64,000 nucleotides of DNA from Chloroflexota bacterium (GCA_014584575.1 JACTMP010000057.1:62001-126000), one strand, 5' to 3'; numbered from the stretch's first letter, positions 1 to 9,126 are shown. Numbers and translations: made by a program. Notes: generated by a model not told the origin, from the sequence alone.

Positions 1-1
1 G

Positions 2-175
2 CCGCTGACGATGTTGGTTTCCACCCACGATATGCTGCTGGTGCAGGAATTGTTCCCGCGTATGGTGATCATGGATGAAGGGCGGATCGTGGCCGATGGG
101 GCAACGGCCGTGCTGCTGCATGATGTGGCGTTGCTGGAGGCGCATGGGTTGGAGGCGGTAATCGGTAGTCGGTAA
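2..175 (+). CDS. ABC transporter ATP-binding protein, C-terminal end (partial)
   Basis: Only the last 57 residues lie in the window; the 5' end is cut by the window edge. The segment holds the H-loop histidine of an ABC ATPase (VSTHDM) followed by the usual C-terminal strand M-D-E-G-R-I-V-A-D-G. The tail LLEAHGLE resembles the end of energy-coupling-factor/CbiO-type ATPases that drive cobalt, nickel or vitamin uptake. The last residues (AVIGSR) are read from an intergenic TAATCGG-type repeat that has overrun the original stop. The ABC assignment is firm; the CbiO subtype is a guess from so short a piece. Confidence 0.75.
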   Translation, partial: PLTMLVSTHDMLLVQELFPRMVIMDEGRIVADGATAVLLHDVALLEAHGLEAVIGSR

Positions 176-235
176 TCGGTGATCGGAAGTCGGAAGTCGG
201 AAGTCCGATATCCGACTTCGGACTTCGAACTTCCC
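158..235. repeat. TAATCGG/GGAAGTC-type intergenic short repeats
   Basis: Short degenerate direct repeats (GGTAATCGG, then GGAAGTC) are followed by their complement (GACTTCGGACTTC), giving a potential stem-loop after the ABC ATPase gene. The same TAATCGG family recurs near 25250, 43870, 49120 and, inside a gene, near 54320. Confidence 0.6.
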
Positions 236-309
236 TCCACACCTAAACGCTTTATAAATCGTCGGGTATTCGTTGAAAACATTAGGGGGAAATGGCTTAA
301 ACTTGGGGT

Positions 310-2757
310 ATGTCCAACGAGTTTGAGTGGAAAACTGAGGAAGAGGCTGGCTGGGAAGATGAAATTGTGGTGCCAGCGACACGGCCGTCTCGTTCCCTCC
401 CCTGGAAACCATTTGCCATTTTTTTGCTGATAGCCATCTTGCTGGCGGGTGGGGTGCGCTGGCAGATTAACCGGCAGGTGAGCGCCGCTGCTGCCAATAT
501 CGAGAATGAAGTGCGAGCCACCCATCGTTTTTTACAGCAGGTGGCGCAGAGGCAGGATGAAGATTTGTTCCGGTCGCTGCTGTCCGGGCGAGACCTGGCC
601 TGGACAGAGGTGCAGCGCTCTCTGTTTGCTGAGGGGTGGTTTGCCAACCCACCCCTGTTGGGCGGCACGGCCGTGCCCCTTTCAGACACCTTCCCGATGA
701 CCGTCACCCTTTCCCCCGATTTTTTCAGCGCCGAAGTGCAAAGCGAACAAAGTTACCATCTGTTGAATGCCCAGAATGTGACGGAAACGGTGGCGCTGCG
801 GCAAACGGCCGTGTACCGTAAAGGTGAGTCCCGCTGGCTCTATGCCCCGCCGGATGATGAATTCTGGGGCCACATGGTGTTTCACAGTGACCAGCACGTC
901 TCGGTGTTGTACCCGGCGCGAGATGAAACGGTTGCCGTGCGTTTGGCGCAAGATTTGGATGATTTGGTGCAGGCCGTGTGTCAGGAGTTAGGCACGCGCA
1001 ATTGTTTGCAGCGTACACGAATACAAGTGCGCTTTAGCACGGAACCGGCAACCTTGCTGACCGGCGCTGATACCGGCACATTCATCTACATCTTGAGCTT
1101 GCCCACGCCGTCGCTGGTGGGGCTGCCTCTGGATGAGGCTGGCTACCAGGCATTGTTCCGGGCATATGGGGTGCAGGTGGCTACGGCCGTGATCACCCAA
1201 CAGGTGAACTACCAATGCTGCCGCTGGCAATTGTTGTACCAGGCATTGTTGGAACGGCAGTTGCACAAATTGGGATTAAAACCCTGGCCGCTTACCTCCG
1301 CCACCTATGACCAGTTATTGGCGCAGCCAATTCCCGGTGGCCTGACGCGGTTGTTGGTGAACCGCCCCAGTTATGAAGAGTGGGAGCATCTACACCTTTA
1401 TGCCTTTGTTGAATTTCTGGAAACTACCATTTCTCCTGAAGTGACGCTGGCCGACATGCAACGCACACTGGCAGAGGCGCGCACCGTGGCCGAATGGGTA
1501 AACCAGTTTGCGGCAATACCATTTGCCGTTGACACATTAGAACCGGCCTTCTTCCGCTACCAGTTGCAGCAAACCACCTATGCCCAAATGCGCCCGCCTT
1601 TTCCATTGCCTGACGCCCGGATTCAGTTGGTGTGTAATATGGCGCGGCTCAATGGCGCTGTGGAGATGTATGAATATGCACTACCGGCCGAAAGCTGGCA
1701 AGAGATATTCTACAAAGAAGGCGCATTGTTTTGGGCCAATGCCCAGCCGGTACACGCGGCGCCGGACCTGGTCTGGTTCATAGAATATCCTGATCAAGGG
1801 GCCACGACCATTACCTACACCTTGCTGGAAAGAGGTTATCCGCTGGCCTCCTTTACGTTCGATGAGGGGAGGGACAATTTTTTCCTGTGGGGCAGCGATC
1901 CACACGGCCGTTACCTGCTGCTTGCCAGTTGGGATGTGGGAGGTGAGCCACCAGAATTCCGCCTGCTGGATGTAGACGCCTGCCGCCAGGGAGAGTGCCG
2001 GCCGCAGCCGCTAGACGGCAGCCTGATCTGGTCGCCAGACGGCCGTTACACCCTGACAACCCGGTCTGAAGAATTGCAAGCGTCATCCTCGTCTGATCCG
2101 CAAGTTCTGTGGTTAGGCGATGCTGTCGGCGCCAACCGGCAGGCGGTGGGAGTGGGGCTATACCCCTTCTGGCTGGATGAAAACACCTACGGGTATGAAC
2201 GGCTGGGGGAGTGGGTTACGGCCGTGATTGGCGAAAACATACCTCGTCACCTGTTCACGGTTGGAGATTTGCTGGCCGTTATACCCCAGGCGCAGCGCCC
2301 AGAATCGTTAGCTATTGACAGCCCTATTACCGCGCCGGGCCAGGCAGGTCAATTATATGTACGGGCCAACTCCCATTCAGGGCCAGATCAGACTACCTAT
2401 TCATTTGCCCTTACACTCACGCCCGATCTGTCCCAGGTGCAAACCATCAACCTGTTATCCGAAAGCGGGTTGGAAGGTTGGCAGGATATTTCACCAGACG
2501 GCCGTTGGCTGGTGATATATGAAAGTAACAGGTTTGGCGGTGCAGTAAACAGACTGCAAAATCTGCAAACCGGCGATTTGCAAACACTGCCATTGATCTC
2601 TACATCCTCAAATGCCTTCAATCTTTCCTTTTCGCCGGATGGCCGGTGGTATGTACGTGCCGGTGAGGGCGTGCTGGCCCTGGGCGCGCCCGATGCCAGC
2701 TATGAACAGTATATTTTTCACGACTATGGCGCCTGTACGCAGGTTTTTTGGAAATGA
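310..2757 (+). CDS. Membrane-anchored beta-propeller protein, paralog 1
   Basis: 815 residues, family not recognised by name. A short acidic cytoplasmic N-terminus is followed by one membrane segment (about residues 35-49), so the bulk should lie outside the membrane. The C-terminal third has repeated SPDGR-type motifs (near residues 528, 574, 727 and 775) typical of TolB/PD40-like beta-propeller blades. The middle has a Cys-Cys pair (NYQCCRW) and a conserved LPTPSLVG stretch. The next gene shares the same architecture, the CC pair and the LPTP motif, so the two are tandem paralogs. Several of the SPDGR motifs coincide with the ACGGCCGT octamer. No enzyme signature was seen. A sensor or envelope-binding role is possible but unproven. 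Confidence 0.8.
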   Translation: MSNEFEWKTEEEAGWEDEIVVPATRPSRSLPWKPFAIFLLIAILLAGGVRWQINRQVSAAAANIENEVRATHRFLQQVAQRQDEDLFRSLLSGRDLAWTEVQRSLFAEGWFANPPLLGGTAVPLSDTFPMTVTLSPDFFSAEVQSEQSYHLLNAQNVTETVALRQTAVYRKGESRWLYAPPDDEFWGHMVFHSDQHVSVLYPARDETVAVRLAQDLDDLVQAVCQELGTRNCLQRTRIQVRFSTEPATLLTGADTGTFIYILSLPTPSLVGLPLDEAGYQALFRAYGVQVATAVITQQVNYQCCRWQLLYQALLERQLHKLGLKPWPLTSATYDQLLAQPIPGGLTRLLVNRPSYEEWEHLHLYAFVEFLETTISPEVTLADMQRTLAEARTVAEWVNQFAAIPFAVDTLEPAFFRYQLQQTTYAQMRPPFPLPDARIQLVCNMARLNGAVEMYEYALPAESWQEIFYKEGALFWANAQPVHAAPDLVWFIEYPDQGATTITYTLLERGYPLASFTFDEGRDNFFLWGSDPHGRYLLLASWDVGGEPPEFRLLDVDACRQGECRPQPLDGSLIWSPDGRYTLTTRSEELQASSSSDPQVLWLGDAVGANRQAVGVGLYPFWLDENTYGYERLGEWVTAVIGENIPRHLFTVGDLLAVIPQAQRPESLAIDSPITAPGQAGQLYVRANSHSGPDQTTYSFALTLTPDLSQVQTINLLSESGLEGWQDISPDGRWLVIYESNRFGGAVNRLQNLQTGDLQTLPLISTSSNAFNLSFSPDGRWYVRAGEGVLALGAPDASYEQYIFHDYGACTQVFWK

Positions 2758-2763
2758 CTGAAA

Positions 2764-2796
2764 AGAAGTTCAACTTTTGGGAAAAGTTGAACTTCT
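2764..2796. repeat. Palindromic repeat AGAAGTTCAACTT family, copy 1
   Basis: A perfect 15-bp inverted repeat with a 3-nt loop (GGG) lies between the two propeller paralogs. Left arm 2764-2778, right arm 2782-2796. A second member with the same arms sits at 49472-49505. No T-tract follows, so it is better read as a dispersed palindrome than as a terminator. Confidence 0.8.
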
Positions 2797-2814
2797 GGAG
2801 ATGCGGATTGACAC

Positions 2815-5226
2815 ATGTCGGCTGATTTTGAATGGGTGACGGATGACGAGGGTGATTGGCCGGAACCGTCGCTGCCGCCACCGCTCCGACCGCGCCGGGC
2901 CATCCCCTGGCGCTGGCTGCTGTTCCTGCTGCTGGTTGTGTCCCTCGGTAGCGTCTGGCTGGCCGGGCAGATGCAGCGGCGAGTAGAGGCGGCGACAACG
3001 GCCGTCATCCAGGATGTGCGCGCCGTGTATTCCCTCTACACCCGTGCCGCCCAAAACCAGGATGCGGATTTGATCAAAACCGTTATTTCCGGCTCATCGC
3101 CGGTCTGGTGGCAGGGGCAACTGGCGCTGCTGGATGAAGATTTGCTGCTGGAACGATGGTCTATGGGGCTGCTGGCCCCCGCCAACAGAAATACGCCGGA
3201 AAATGTCGCTGTCAAACCGTCTCCCGATCTCAATGAGGCTGAGGTGGTAGCCCGCCAGCCGTTTGTCGTGCCCTTTGCCAACGGCCGTACCGAAACCGTT
3301 ACCCTGGAAACTACCACCTTATTCCGGCGCGGTTCAGACCGCTGGTTGGTGGCGGCGCCAGATGCCAGATTTTGGGGTGAGTGGCAGGTGATGAACGGCC
3401 GTCGCCTCAGCCTCATTTACCCGCAGCGTGACCATGACATGGCCGAGAGACTGCTGCCCGCTCTGGAAGCGCAGCTAGACCGCGCCTGCCAGGTATTAGA
3501 CCTGCCCTGTCCAACCGCCAACAGCTACACCATCCGTTTGGACAGCGACCCTACCAGTTTTCTGCGAGCTGCCGATCCTGTGGACATGCTCACGCGGCAG
3601 CCCATCCTCAATCTGCCCACGCCCACCCTGGTGGGCCGCCCCATAGACGCTGCCGGCGAACGGGCGCTGCAACGCGCCTACGCCGCCCACTTCATTGCCG
3701 CCGTGCTGGTCTACAGCAGCGGTTGGCGCTGCTGTGAGCAGGGTCTCTTCCATCAAGCCCTGATAGATTACCAACTGGCGCAGCTAGACCTGCGCCCCTG
3801 GCCGCTGCAAACCAGCCATTACCAGGCGATGGCCCATGATCCCCTGGTAGGCGTTAATGGCCTGGGACAGTTCTGGCATGAGCCACCGGTACGCCCCCTG
3901 AGCGGTAGCGCCCAACCCCAGATTTATGCCATGATCGAGGTGCTGCTGCACCAGAGGCCGGAATTGCACCCCTTTACATTGCAGCAGCGCCTGGCGACGG
4001 CCGAAACCTATCAGTATTGGGTGGTGCGCAATACCGGCTACACCTTTTTCAATCAGGGGCACTTTCAGCAGGCGTGGCTGGAAAATTTGCAGGCGCATTT
4101 ACCGGCCCGGCCGGAGAATTTGTCGCTGCCGGAACAAGATATTCTGCTGCTCTGCCAGGCGCGGGATGCGGGTTTCCCCAAGTTGTACCGCTATTCCTGG
4201 GCTGACGAAGAATGGACATTAGAAATGGACGGCCGTCGCCTGCGCTTCATGTCCCCGATGCCCGGCGATGAGGGCGTATTGTTGCAGGAGCAGGTCGGGC
4301 GGGAACGGTTGATACACGTTTTGCATTGGGCCGACGGCCGTGAACAATCCATCGCCCTCTATCCGGACCAATCCACCGTTTTCCGCGTGGACCCGGTGGG
4401 GCAGGATGTGCTGCTCTACGTCTACAAGTTTGATGAGCAAGGTGCGGAATTTAACCGGGTTGATATGGCTAACTGCCAGCCCGACGGCTGTGGCCTCGCC
4501 GGGTATCCTTATCCGCCGCTCTGGTCGGCGGGTGGAAGCTGGCAGTTGGGTGTGAGCGCAGAGGATACCATCTGGCTGCTTGACGCGGACGGGCGAGTGG
4601 TGCAAGAGCGTTATGGCCATGCCCCCTTCTGGCTAAACAACATTTTCTATGGATACGTCACCGACAATCTCCTGGTCATTAACTCGCTGGCGGAAACGTT
4701 GTCGCCGCGCCGTTATTCGTTGTCGGCGGTGGGGGGCATCGTGCCTGCCGGGCGCCGCGCCCATGAGTGGGCGGTACACACTATCATCCCTGCTGCTGAC
4801 GGCCGTAGCCTCTATCTGGCCGTTGCTTATAACATTTCTGCCGGGGATGAGCTTTTTCCTGGGACGATGTTACTGCGATATGATCTGGCTTCTGAGACGG
4901 TGGAACTGTTATTTGAGGGGGCGGAGCGGTTTGGCCCATATCGTGCGTTGGGGCTGTCGCCTGACGGCCGTTGGCTCACCATGCAGAGTTACAGCGACCA
5001 CGAATTTGACTGGCAACTTGACCTTTATAACCTGGAAACAGGCCAACATGAACGGTACCGGTCGGCGCACAACATTGCCTTGCCGGGGTATGATTGGTCG
5101 GCTGACGGCCGTTGGCTTTTGCGCATAGATAGTGAGTTTATCCACCTTAGCGCCGCTGATGAAGGATATGATAAACTCGTGCTGACAAACAGAGCCACCT
5201 GCAACTTTGCCGCCTGGGTGCGCTAA
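2815..5226 (+). CDS. Membrane-anchored beta-propeller protein, paralog 2
   Basis: 803 residues and a tandem paralog of the preceding gene. It has an acidic N-terminus, a membrane segment at about residues 33-50, then an extracytoplasmic region. Shared landmarks are the motif LPTPTLVG, the Cys-Cys pair in GWRCCEQ, and a following helix ending in RPWPLQTSHY (RPWPL here, KPWPL in paralog 1). The C-terminal part has propeller-like SPDGRW and SADGRW motifs. The gene starts 57 nt after paralog 1 with the palindrome between them, so the pair may be co-transcribed. Function unknown. The overall design suggests a surface-exposed binding or scaffold protein, which is inference only. Confidence 0.8.
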   Translation: MSADFEWVTDDEGDWPEPSLPPPLRPRRAIPWRWLLFLLLVVSLGSVWLAGQMQRRVEAATTAVIQDVRAVYSLYTRAAQNQDADLIKTVISGSSPVWWQGQLALLDEDLLLERWSMGLLAPANRNTPENVAVKPSPDLNEAEVVARQPFVVPFANGRTETVTLETTTLFRRGSDRWLVAAPDARFWGEWQVMNGRRLSLIYPQRDHDMAERLLPALEAQLDRACQVLDLPCPTANSYTIRLDSDPTSFLRAADPVDMLTRQPILNLPTPTLVGRPIDAAGERALQRAYAAHFIAAVLVYSSGWRCCEQGLFHQALIDYQLAQLDLRPWPLQTSHYQAMAHDPLVGVNGLGQFWHEPPVRPLSGSAQPQIYAMIEVLLHQRPELHPFTLQQRLATAETYQYWVVRNTGYTFFNQGHFQQAWLENLQAHLPARPENLSLPEQDILLLCQARDAGFPKLYRYSWADEEWTLEMDGRRLRFMSPMPGDEGVLLQEQVGRERLIHVLHWADGREQSIALYPDQSTVFRVDPVGQDVLLYVYKFDEQGAEFNRVDMANCQPDGCGLAGYPYPPLWSAGGSWQLGVSAEDTIWLLDADGRVVQERYGHAPFWLNNIFYGYVTDNLLVINSLAETLSPRRYSLSAVGGIVPAGRRAHEWAVHTIIPAADGRSLYLAVAYNISAGDELFPGTMLLRYDLASETVELLFEGAERFGPYRALGLSPDGRWLTMQSYSDHEFDWQLDLYNLETGQHERYRSAHNIALPGYDWSADGRWLLRIDSEFIHLSAADEGYDKLVLTNRATCNFAAWVR

Positions 5227-5515
5227 TATGGCTGGCAGATTAAAAGACATCACGTGGAGACTTCACCGGCTGCCGCCGACCACCATGAATGAAAACAGGA
5301 CGCCTATTCACAACATTCTATCTGCGTCATCCGCGTGAATCCGCGTCCTATTTTCACAGGAGACAACACGGGCGGCAGCCCACCACGATAAATGAAAACA
5401 GGACGCCTATTCACAACATTCTATCCGCGTCATCCGCGTGAATCTGCGTCCTATTCACAACATTCTATCTGCGTCATCCGCGTGAATCTGCGTCCTATTT
5501 ACGAAGGAGGAATCA
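5227..5515. repeat. Intergenic direct repeats (TCTGCGTCATCCGCGTGAA family)
   Basis: This 289-nt gap is almost entirely repeats. A unit containing ACGCCTATTCACAACATTC and the phrase CTGCGTCATCCGCGTGAATC occurs at about 5298-5350, 5402-5452 and 5453-5503. A longer unit of roughly 80-100 nt, starting with a GGC/GCCGCC(G)ACCAC motif, is itself duplicated. A shorter relative precedes cas2 at 26240-26285. No gene is seen here. Confidence 0.75.
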
Positions 5516-6361
5516 ATGAAAATCAGCAAAGCCGTGATTACGATGGCGGGCAAGGGGCAGCGGGCGCTGCCCCTGCAAACTTTAATAGACCGCGATGGCG
5601 TGGAGAAGTCGGTGTTGGGTATTTTGGTCGAGGAGGTGCAGCGGGCGGGTATCGCCGAAATTGGGCTGGTGGTAAGGCCGGGGGACGAAGGGGGCTTAAC
5701 GGCCGTAGCCGGCAATCACGCCGGTCATTTGCACTTTATTCCGCAGCCAGAGCCATTGGGTTATGGGCATGCCTTGTTGTCCGCCCATGACTTTGTGGGC
5801 GACGCGCCATTTTTACATCTGGTCGGCGACCATATCTATATCAGCCGCAACGAGGCGGGCTGTGCGCAGCAGTTGGTGCAGATGGCGGAACGGGAGGCGT
5901 GTGCGGTATCGGCCGTGCAGCCCACGCGGGAACATTTGCTGCCCTATTTTGGCGTGGTGGGGGGACGGCCGTTGCCGAACCGGCCATCATTGTATCGGGT
6001 GGAAGCGGTGATTGAAAAACCAACGCCAACCGTTGCCGAGCAGGAACTCATTGTGCCCGGACTGCGCGCCGGGCATTATCTTTGTTTTTTTGGCATGCAC
6101 GTGTTGACGCCCGGTGTTATGGAGATATTGGCGCGGCAAATAGAAGCAGCCGACCGGCCACAGCAGGTCACGTTGTCACACGCTTTACAGGAATTGGCGC
6201 AGCGGGAGCAGGTGTTGGCGTTAGAGAAACAAGATTGGCGCTATGATCTGGGAGCGCGTTATGGGCTGATGATGGCCCAAATGGCGCTGGCGCTGCACGG
6301 CCGTGATCGGGATCGGGTGCTCACCCAATTGTTGGAACTCCTGGCTTCGCGCCAATTGTGA
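5516..6361 (+). CDS. GalU-like nucleotidyltransferase (UTP-glucose-1-phosphate uridylyltransferase family)
   Basis: 281 residues, close to the usual length of GalU/RfbA-type sugar-nucleotide pyrophosphorylases, which join a sugar 1-phosphate to UTP or dTTP. The N-terminal nucleotide-binding loop reads MAGKGQRALPLQTL, so the Gly-x-Gly-x-Arg core is present. The usual lysine-rich PKEM segment after it is not recognisable and is replaced by IDRDGVEKSV. Other family landmarks are PEPLGYGHAL (base binding), VGDHI (the metal-Asp strand) and VIEKP. A strong Shine-Dalgarno AAGGAGG lies 7 nt before the ATG. It may supply UDP-glucose for envelope polysaccharides. Substrate specificity cannot be read from the sequence. 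Confidence 0.75.
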   Translation: MKISKAVITMAGKGQRALPLQTLIDRDGVEKSVLGILVEEVQRAGIAEIGLVVRPGDEGGLTAVAGNHAGHLHFIPQPEPLGYGHALLSAHDFVGDAPFLHLVGDHIYISRNEAGCAQQLVQMAEREACAVSAVQPTREHLLPYFGVVGGRPLPNRPSLYRVEAVIEKPTPTVAEQELIVPGLRAGHYLCFFGMHVLTPGVMEILARQIEAADRPQQVTLSHALQELAQREQVLALEKQDWRYDLGARYGLMMAQMALALHGRDRDRVLTQLLELLASRQL

Positions 6362-6431
6362 CAGTTATGCAGCGATAGATGCCTTCGCGTAGCCATTTGA
6401 TTACACCCCCAAACAACAACAATATAGTTTG

Positions 6432-7727
6432 TTATCTGATTCCTGCCAGATAGGCGGCAATAGCATCGGCCGCCAACTGGTTGCCAGCCTGGTTCCAATG
6501 TGGGTCGGCAAAGTGATAGAGTTCACCCATTTCGATGCTTTTTTGCCAGAAAATGGGGGTGAGATTGAGGAATTCAATGCCGGCTTCGGCCGTGAAGTTG
6601 GACAATAGCTGCTCCTGGGCGCGCTGGTTGGCTGTGAATTGGTCATAGCTGAGGTAGATAGGGTCGAAAAGCAGACGGCCGTGATCCCCCTCACTCAGCC
6701 GCACCGTTACCGTGCGTTCCAACACATTGTTCACATCCACCTCATCCCACACCCGCGACCACAACACATGCTCCTTACTGGGGATGTACACCACCACTAG
6801 CCGCGCCCCTTGCGCCTCCGTGAGTGCCCGAAGTTCCAACAGGCTTTCCCGCATGGCGGCAAACTCATCGGAGCGGGCCAGGGTGTCATAATCGGCGCTG
6901 AGGGGCAGCAGATGTACTTCCTTAAACACCGTTTCTATCGGCCCTACTTCGGTGTTGGCCGCCACCGGATAGCGATAGTTCACCGGCGCTGTCTCCTCCG
7001 GCGGGAATAATTTGCCCCACATATAGCGGGTAAAGTGCGGCGTAATCAGGCGGCGGCGCAGCGACACATCTTGCATGTCATACTCGCGCCAGTCCAGGCC
7101 GCTGTCGCGCCGCTCCAGATATTGACCGGTATTGACCAGATCGTTCCCCTCAAAAAACATGAGCAAGACCCATTCCGGGTTTTTGTCCAGGCCAAATTGT
7201 TTGATCGCCTCCACTTCGTTGAGCGTACTCCAACTGGGCGCACCCAGGGTGAGAATGTCGCTACCGGTTTGCTCGGCCAGCAGTTCCATCCAGGTTTGCG
7301 GCGCGGTGCGAATGGTGAAGGAGTCCCCGGCAATCACAACATCATAACTTTCCTGCCAGGGGCCGGGATTGTTGGGAAAACCCATGTCATCCGTTTCAAA
7401 TAGATAGGGGAAGTCATCATCGCGGGGAGTAGGCGCGGTGCTGTTTTCGCTGTTGGCCAGGAAGGGGTTGGCCGGGTCCCACGTCCCTTCCAGCCGGAAG
7501 CCAGGGATGTATTTATAACCGTAGCGAATCGGTTTGTCGTACTCAAAATAAGGCTGGCAGTAATAGGTGCCAATGATGTGGTCGGCGGCGCATACTTCTA
7601 TGGGAATAAGCTGGTAAAAAAGGCGGAAGGCCACTTCCAGAGTGACAAAGATGGCCAGAATGGAAAGGGTCAGGGGGACGAGAATGTTGAGCAGGCGCAT
7701 CAGGCGGGGATGGGGTTCTGGTGTCAT
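6432..7727 (-). CDS. Membrane-anchored SGNH/GDSL hydrolase-like protein
   Basis: 431 residues. One N-terminal membrane segment (about residues 11-35) should place the catalytic domain outside. Block I is GDSFT with the nucleophile Ser136, block III is FEGNDL, and the C-terminal block V is DPHWN with Asp408 and His410, so a full SGNH catalytic set is visible. The AlgX/DHHW-like pattern (nucleophile early, D-x-H late, then NQxGNxLAA) is typical of proteins that add or remove O-acyl groups on extracellular polysaccharides. Its partner is unknown. It is separated from the downstream-encoded methyltransferase only by a palindromic repeat. Esterase versus acyltransferase activity cannot be decided. 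Confidence 0.8.
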   Translation of the reverse strand: MTPEPHPRLMRLLNILVPLTLSILAIFVTLEVAFRLFYQLIPIEVCAADHIIGTYYCQPYFEYDKPIRYGYKYIPGFRLEGTWDPANPFLANSENSTAPTPRDDDFPYLFETDDMGFPNNPGPWQESYDVVIAGDSFTIRTAPQTWMELLAEQTGSDILTLGAPSWSTLNEVEAIKQFGLDKNPEWVLLMFFEGNDLVNTGQYLERRDSGLDWREYDMQDVSLRRRLITPHFTRYMWGKLFPPEETAPVNYRYPVAANTEVGPIETVFKEVHLLPLSADYDTLARSDEFAAMRESLLELRALTEAQGARLVVVYIPSKEHVLWSRVWDEVDVNNVLERTVTVRLSEGDHGRLLFDPIYLSYDQFTANQRAQEQLLSNFTAEAGIEFLNLTPIFWQKSIEMGELYHFADPHWNQAGNQLAADAIAAYLAGIR

Positions 7728-7732
7728 GTTTC

Positions 7733-7797
7733 AAGTGTCAGGTGTCAAGTGTCAAGTGCCAGGTGTGCGTTTACTTGACACCTGACACCTGACACTT
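7733..7797. repeat. Inverted repeat built of AAGTGTCAGGTGTC units
   Basis: The left arm (7733-7756) consists of tandem CAAGTGT/CAGGTGT heptamers. The right arm (7774-7797) is its complement with one mismatch. The element lies between two minus-strand genes and could fold into a long hairpin in either direction. Confidence 0.7.
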
Positions 7798-8590
7798 AAA
7801 CACCTTTTCTCTGCCTCATAATTTCAAAGCCGAGTACGGCCGTTGCCGCCGCCGTGCCCAGTGATTGATTGAAATTGTCACGGCCGTAAGGTATCTGCAA
7901 CCGCAAATCAGCCTGGCGCAAAAAGGAGCGGGTGATGCCCCGTTTTTCGCCGCCGATGAGCAGGAACAACGGCCGTGTCAAATCCGCTTCGTAGATGGAA
8001 ATGGCCTCTTCATGGCTGGCGCAGGCGATAGTCAAACCTTGCTGGCGGAAAAAGGCGGCGGCTTCCTCGGCGGTTTCAGCGACGGCCGTAGGCAGCCATT
8101 CCGACGCCCCTGCCGAGGCCCGCGCCACCGTACCCGCCGCCGAAAGCCAGTTGCGCGGCCGTAAAACCAGCCCATCCGCCCCCGCCGCATACAGCGCCCG
8201 CACCGCCTGGCCAAAGTTAAACGGGTCTTCGATGCCGTCCAACATGGCGATGAAGGGGATGCCCGTTTCCGGGGCCGTGCCGGACAGCAACTCCTGACAA
8301 CGGACAAAGCGGCGCGGCCCTACGCGGGCCAACACGCCGCCATGGCTACCGCCGCCAGCGTGTTCGACGATGAACGCTTCGTCTACGGTTTGCACGGGAA
8401 TGTGGGCGGCGACGGCCGTGTCCACCAGCCGCGCCAGCTTCCGGTCATGCCGCTGCCGGGCATCTTGCTGGATGTAGACGGTATAAACAGGACGGCTGCC
8501 CGCGGCCAACGCCGCCATCACGGAGACAATGCCTTCCAACCAGGTTTCTGTTTCTTCTACGGGTGATGCTGCCTCAACCATATGCCTCAT
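7796..8590 (-). CDS. SpoU/TrmH-family RNA 2'-O-methyltransferase (RlmB-like)
   Basis: 264 residues. SPOUT-class methyltransferases of this family transfer a methyl group from S-adenosylmethionine to a ribose 2'-OH in rRNA or tRNA. All three family motifs are seen: motif 1 (DGIEDPFNFGQAVR, about residues 118-131), motif 2 (LLIGGEKRGI, about 210-219) and motif 3 (LQIPYGRDNFNQSLGTAAA, about 231-249). In motif 3 the usual SLN triad reads SLG, a mild departure. The N-terminal part resembles the substrate-recognition domain of RlmB-like enzymes. The exact RNA target cannot be inferred. Confidence 0.85.
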   Translation of the reverse strand: MRHMVEAASPVEETETWLEGIVSVMAALAAGSRPVYTVYIQQDARQRHDRKLARLVDTAVAAHIPVQTVDEAFIVEHAGGGSHGGVLARVGPRRFVRCQELLSGTAPETGIPFIAMLDGIEDPFNFGQAVRALYAAGADGLVLRPRNWLSAAGTVARASAGASEWLPTAVAETAEEAAAFFRQQGLTIACASHEEAISIYEADLTRPLFLLIGGEKRGITRSFLRQADLRLQIPYGRDNFNQSLGTAAATAVLGFEIMRQRKGV

Positions 8591-8668
8591 TGTGCCCCAA
8601 TTGACGGTCGTAGACCAGTCAGAATTAGGACACGGTTTTTTGCGGATACGGCGGATTAGCGTAGATGG

Positions 8669-8697
8669 TTGACTGTAGTCGCCAAATCCATTATGAT
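8669..8697 (+). promoter_or_regulatory. Sigma-70-type promoter of the PadR gene
   Basis: TTGACT (8669-8674) and TATGAT (8692-8697) are separated by 17 nt, close to the bacterial housekeeping consensus. The predicted start of transcription, near 8704, lies just before the GTCGG-TAT-CCGAC palindrome. Confidence 0.7.
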
Positions 8698-8711
8698 TTT
8701 TTCCAGATTAA

Positions 8712-8724
8712 GTCGGTATCCGAC
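8712..8724. promoter_or_regulatory. Candidate operator, perfect palindrome in the padR leader
   Basis: GTCGG (8712-8716), spacer TAT, CCGAC (8720-8724) form a perfect inverted repeat between the predicted transcription start and the Shine-Dalgarno. PadR proteins bind short dyads and often repress their own operon, so autoregulation is a reasonable reading of position. Confidence 0.45.
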
Positions 8725-8749
8725 ATATAAAGAGCAAGGATCACAAACG

Positions 8750-9124
8750 ATGCAACATCAGGATGATGACATTTCCCCCCTGCTGCCCCTGCGGGAACCA
8801 ACCTTCTTCATTTTGCTCAGCCTGAGTGAAGGAGAGAAACACGGCTACGCCATCATCAAGGATGTGGCCGCGTTGAGTAACGGCAAAGTCAATTTAAGCA
8901 CGGGAACGCTGTACGAGGCGTTGGCCCGGCTGCTGGATCAACTGCTTATCGAACGGGTAGAGGCGGGCGGCGAAGCGCCGGGGCTGGAAACTCATCCGGG
9001 CCGCCCGCGCAAAGCATATCGGCTGACGCCCAAGGGTGGTTTGGTGGTGCAGGCGGAGATAGCCCGTCTTCAATCGCTTGTCTTGACGGCTGAACGACGG
9101 TTGGCAGGACGGGCGGGCGGTTAA
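8750..9124 (+). CDS. PadR-family transcriptional regulator
   Basis: 124 residues, typical for a short PadR protein. The winged helix is recognisable by the phrases FILLSLSEGEKHGYAI, LSTGTLYEALARLLDQ and PGRPRKAYRLTPKG, the last being the PadR wing signature (usually GxxRKYYxLTxxG). The ATG at 8750 was chosen over an upstream in-frame ATG at 8669 because an AAGGA Shine-Dalgarno stands 9 nt before it and because a near-consensus promoter occupies the upstream extension. The stop is 2 nt before the next ATG, so it is the first gene of an operon with the propeller protein. PadR genes very often precede membrane-protein genes whose expression they control. Confidence 0.9.
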   Translation: MQHQDDDISPLLPLREPTFFILLSLSEGEKHGYAIIKDVAALSNGKVNLSTGTLYEALARLLDQLLIERVEAGGEAPGLETHPGRPRKAYRLTPKGGLVVQAEIARLQSLVLTAERRLAGRAGG

Positions 9125-9126
9125 AA

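Noticed and set aside
8669..8749. Longer N-terminus for the PadR protein
   Set aside because: The extension covers a near-consensus promoter and a palindrome; the ATG at 8750 has a good ribosome site.
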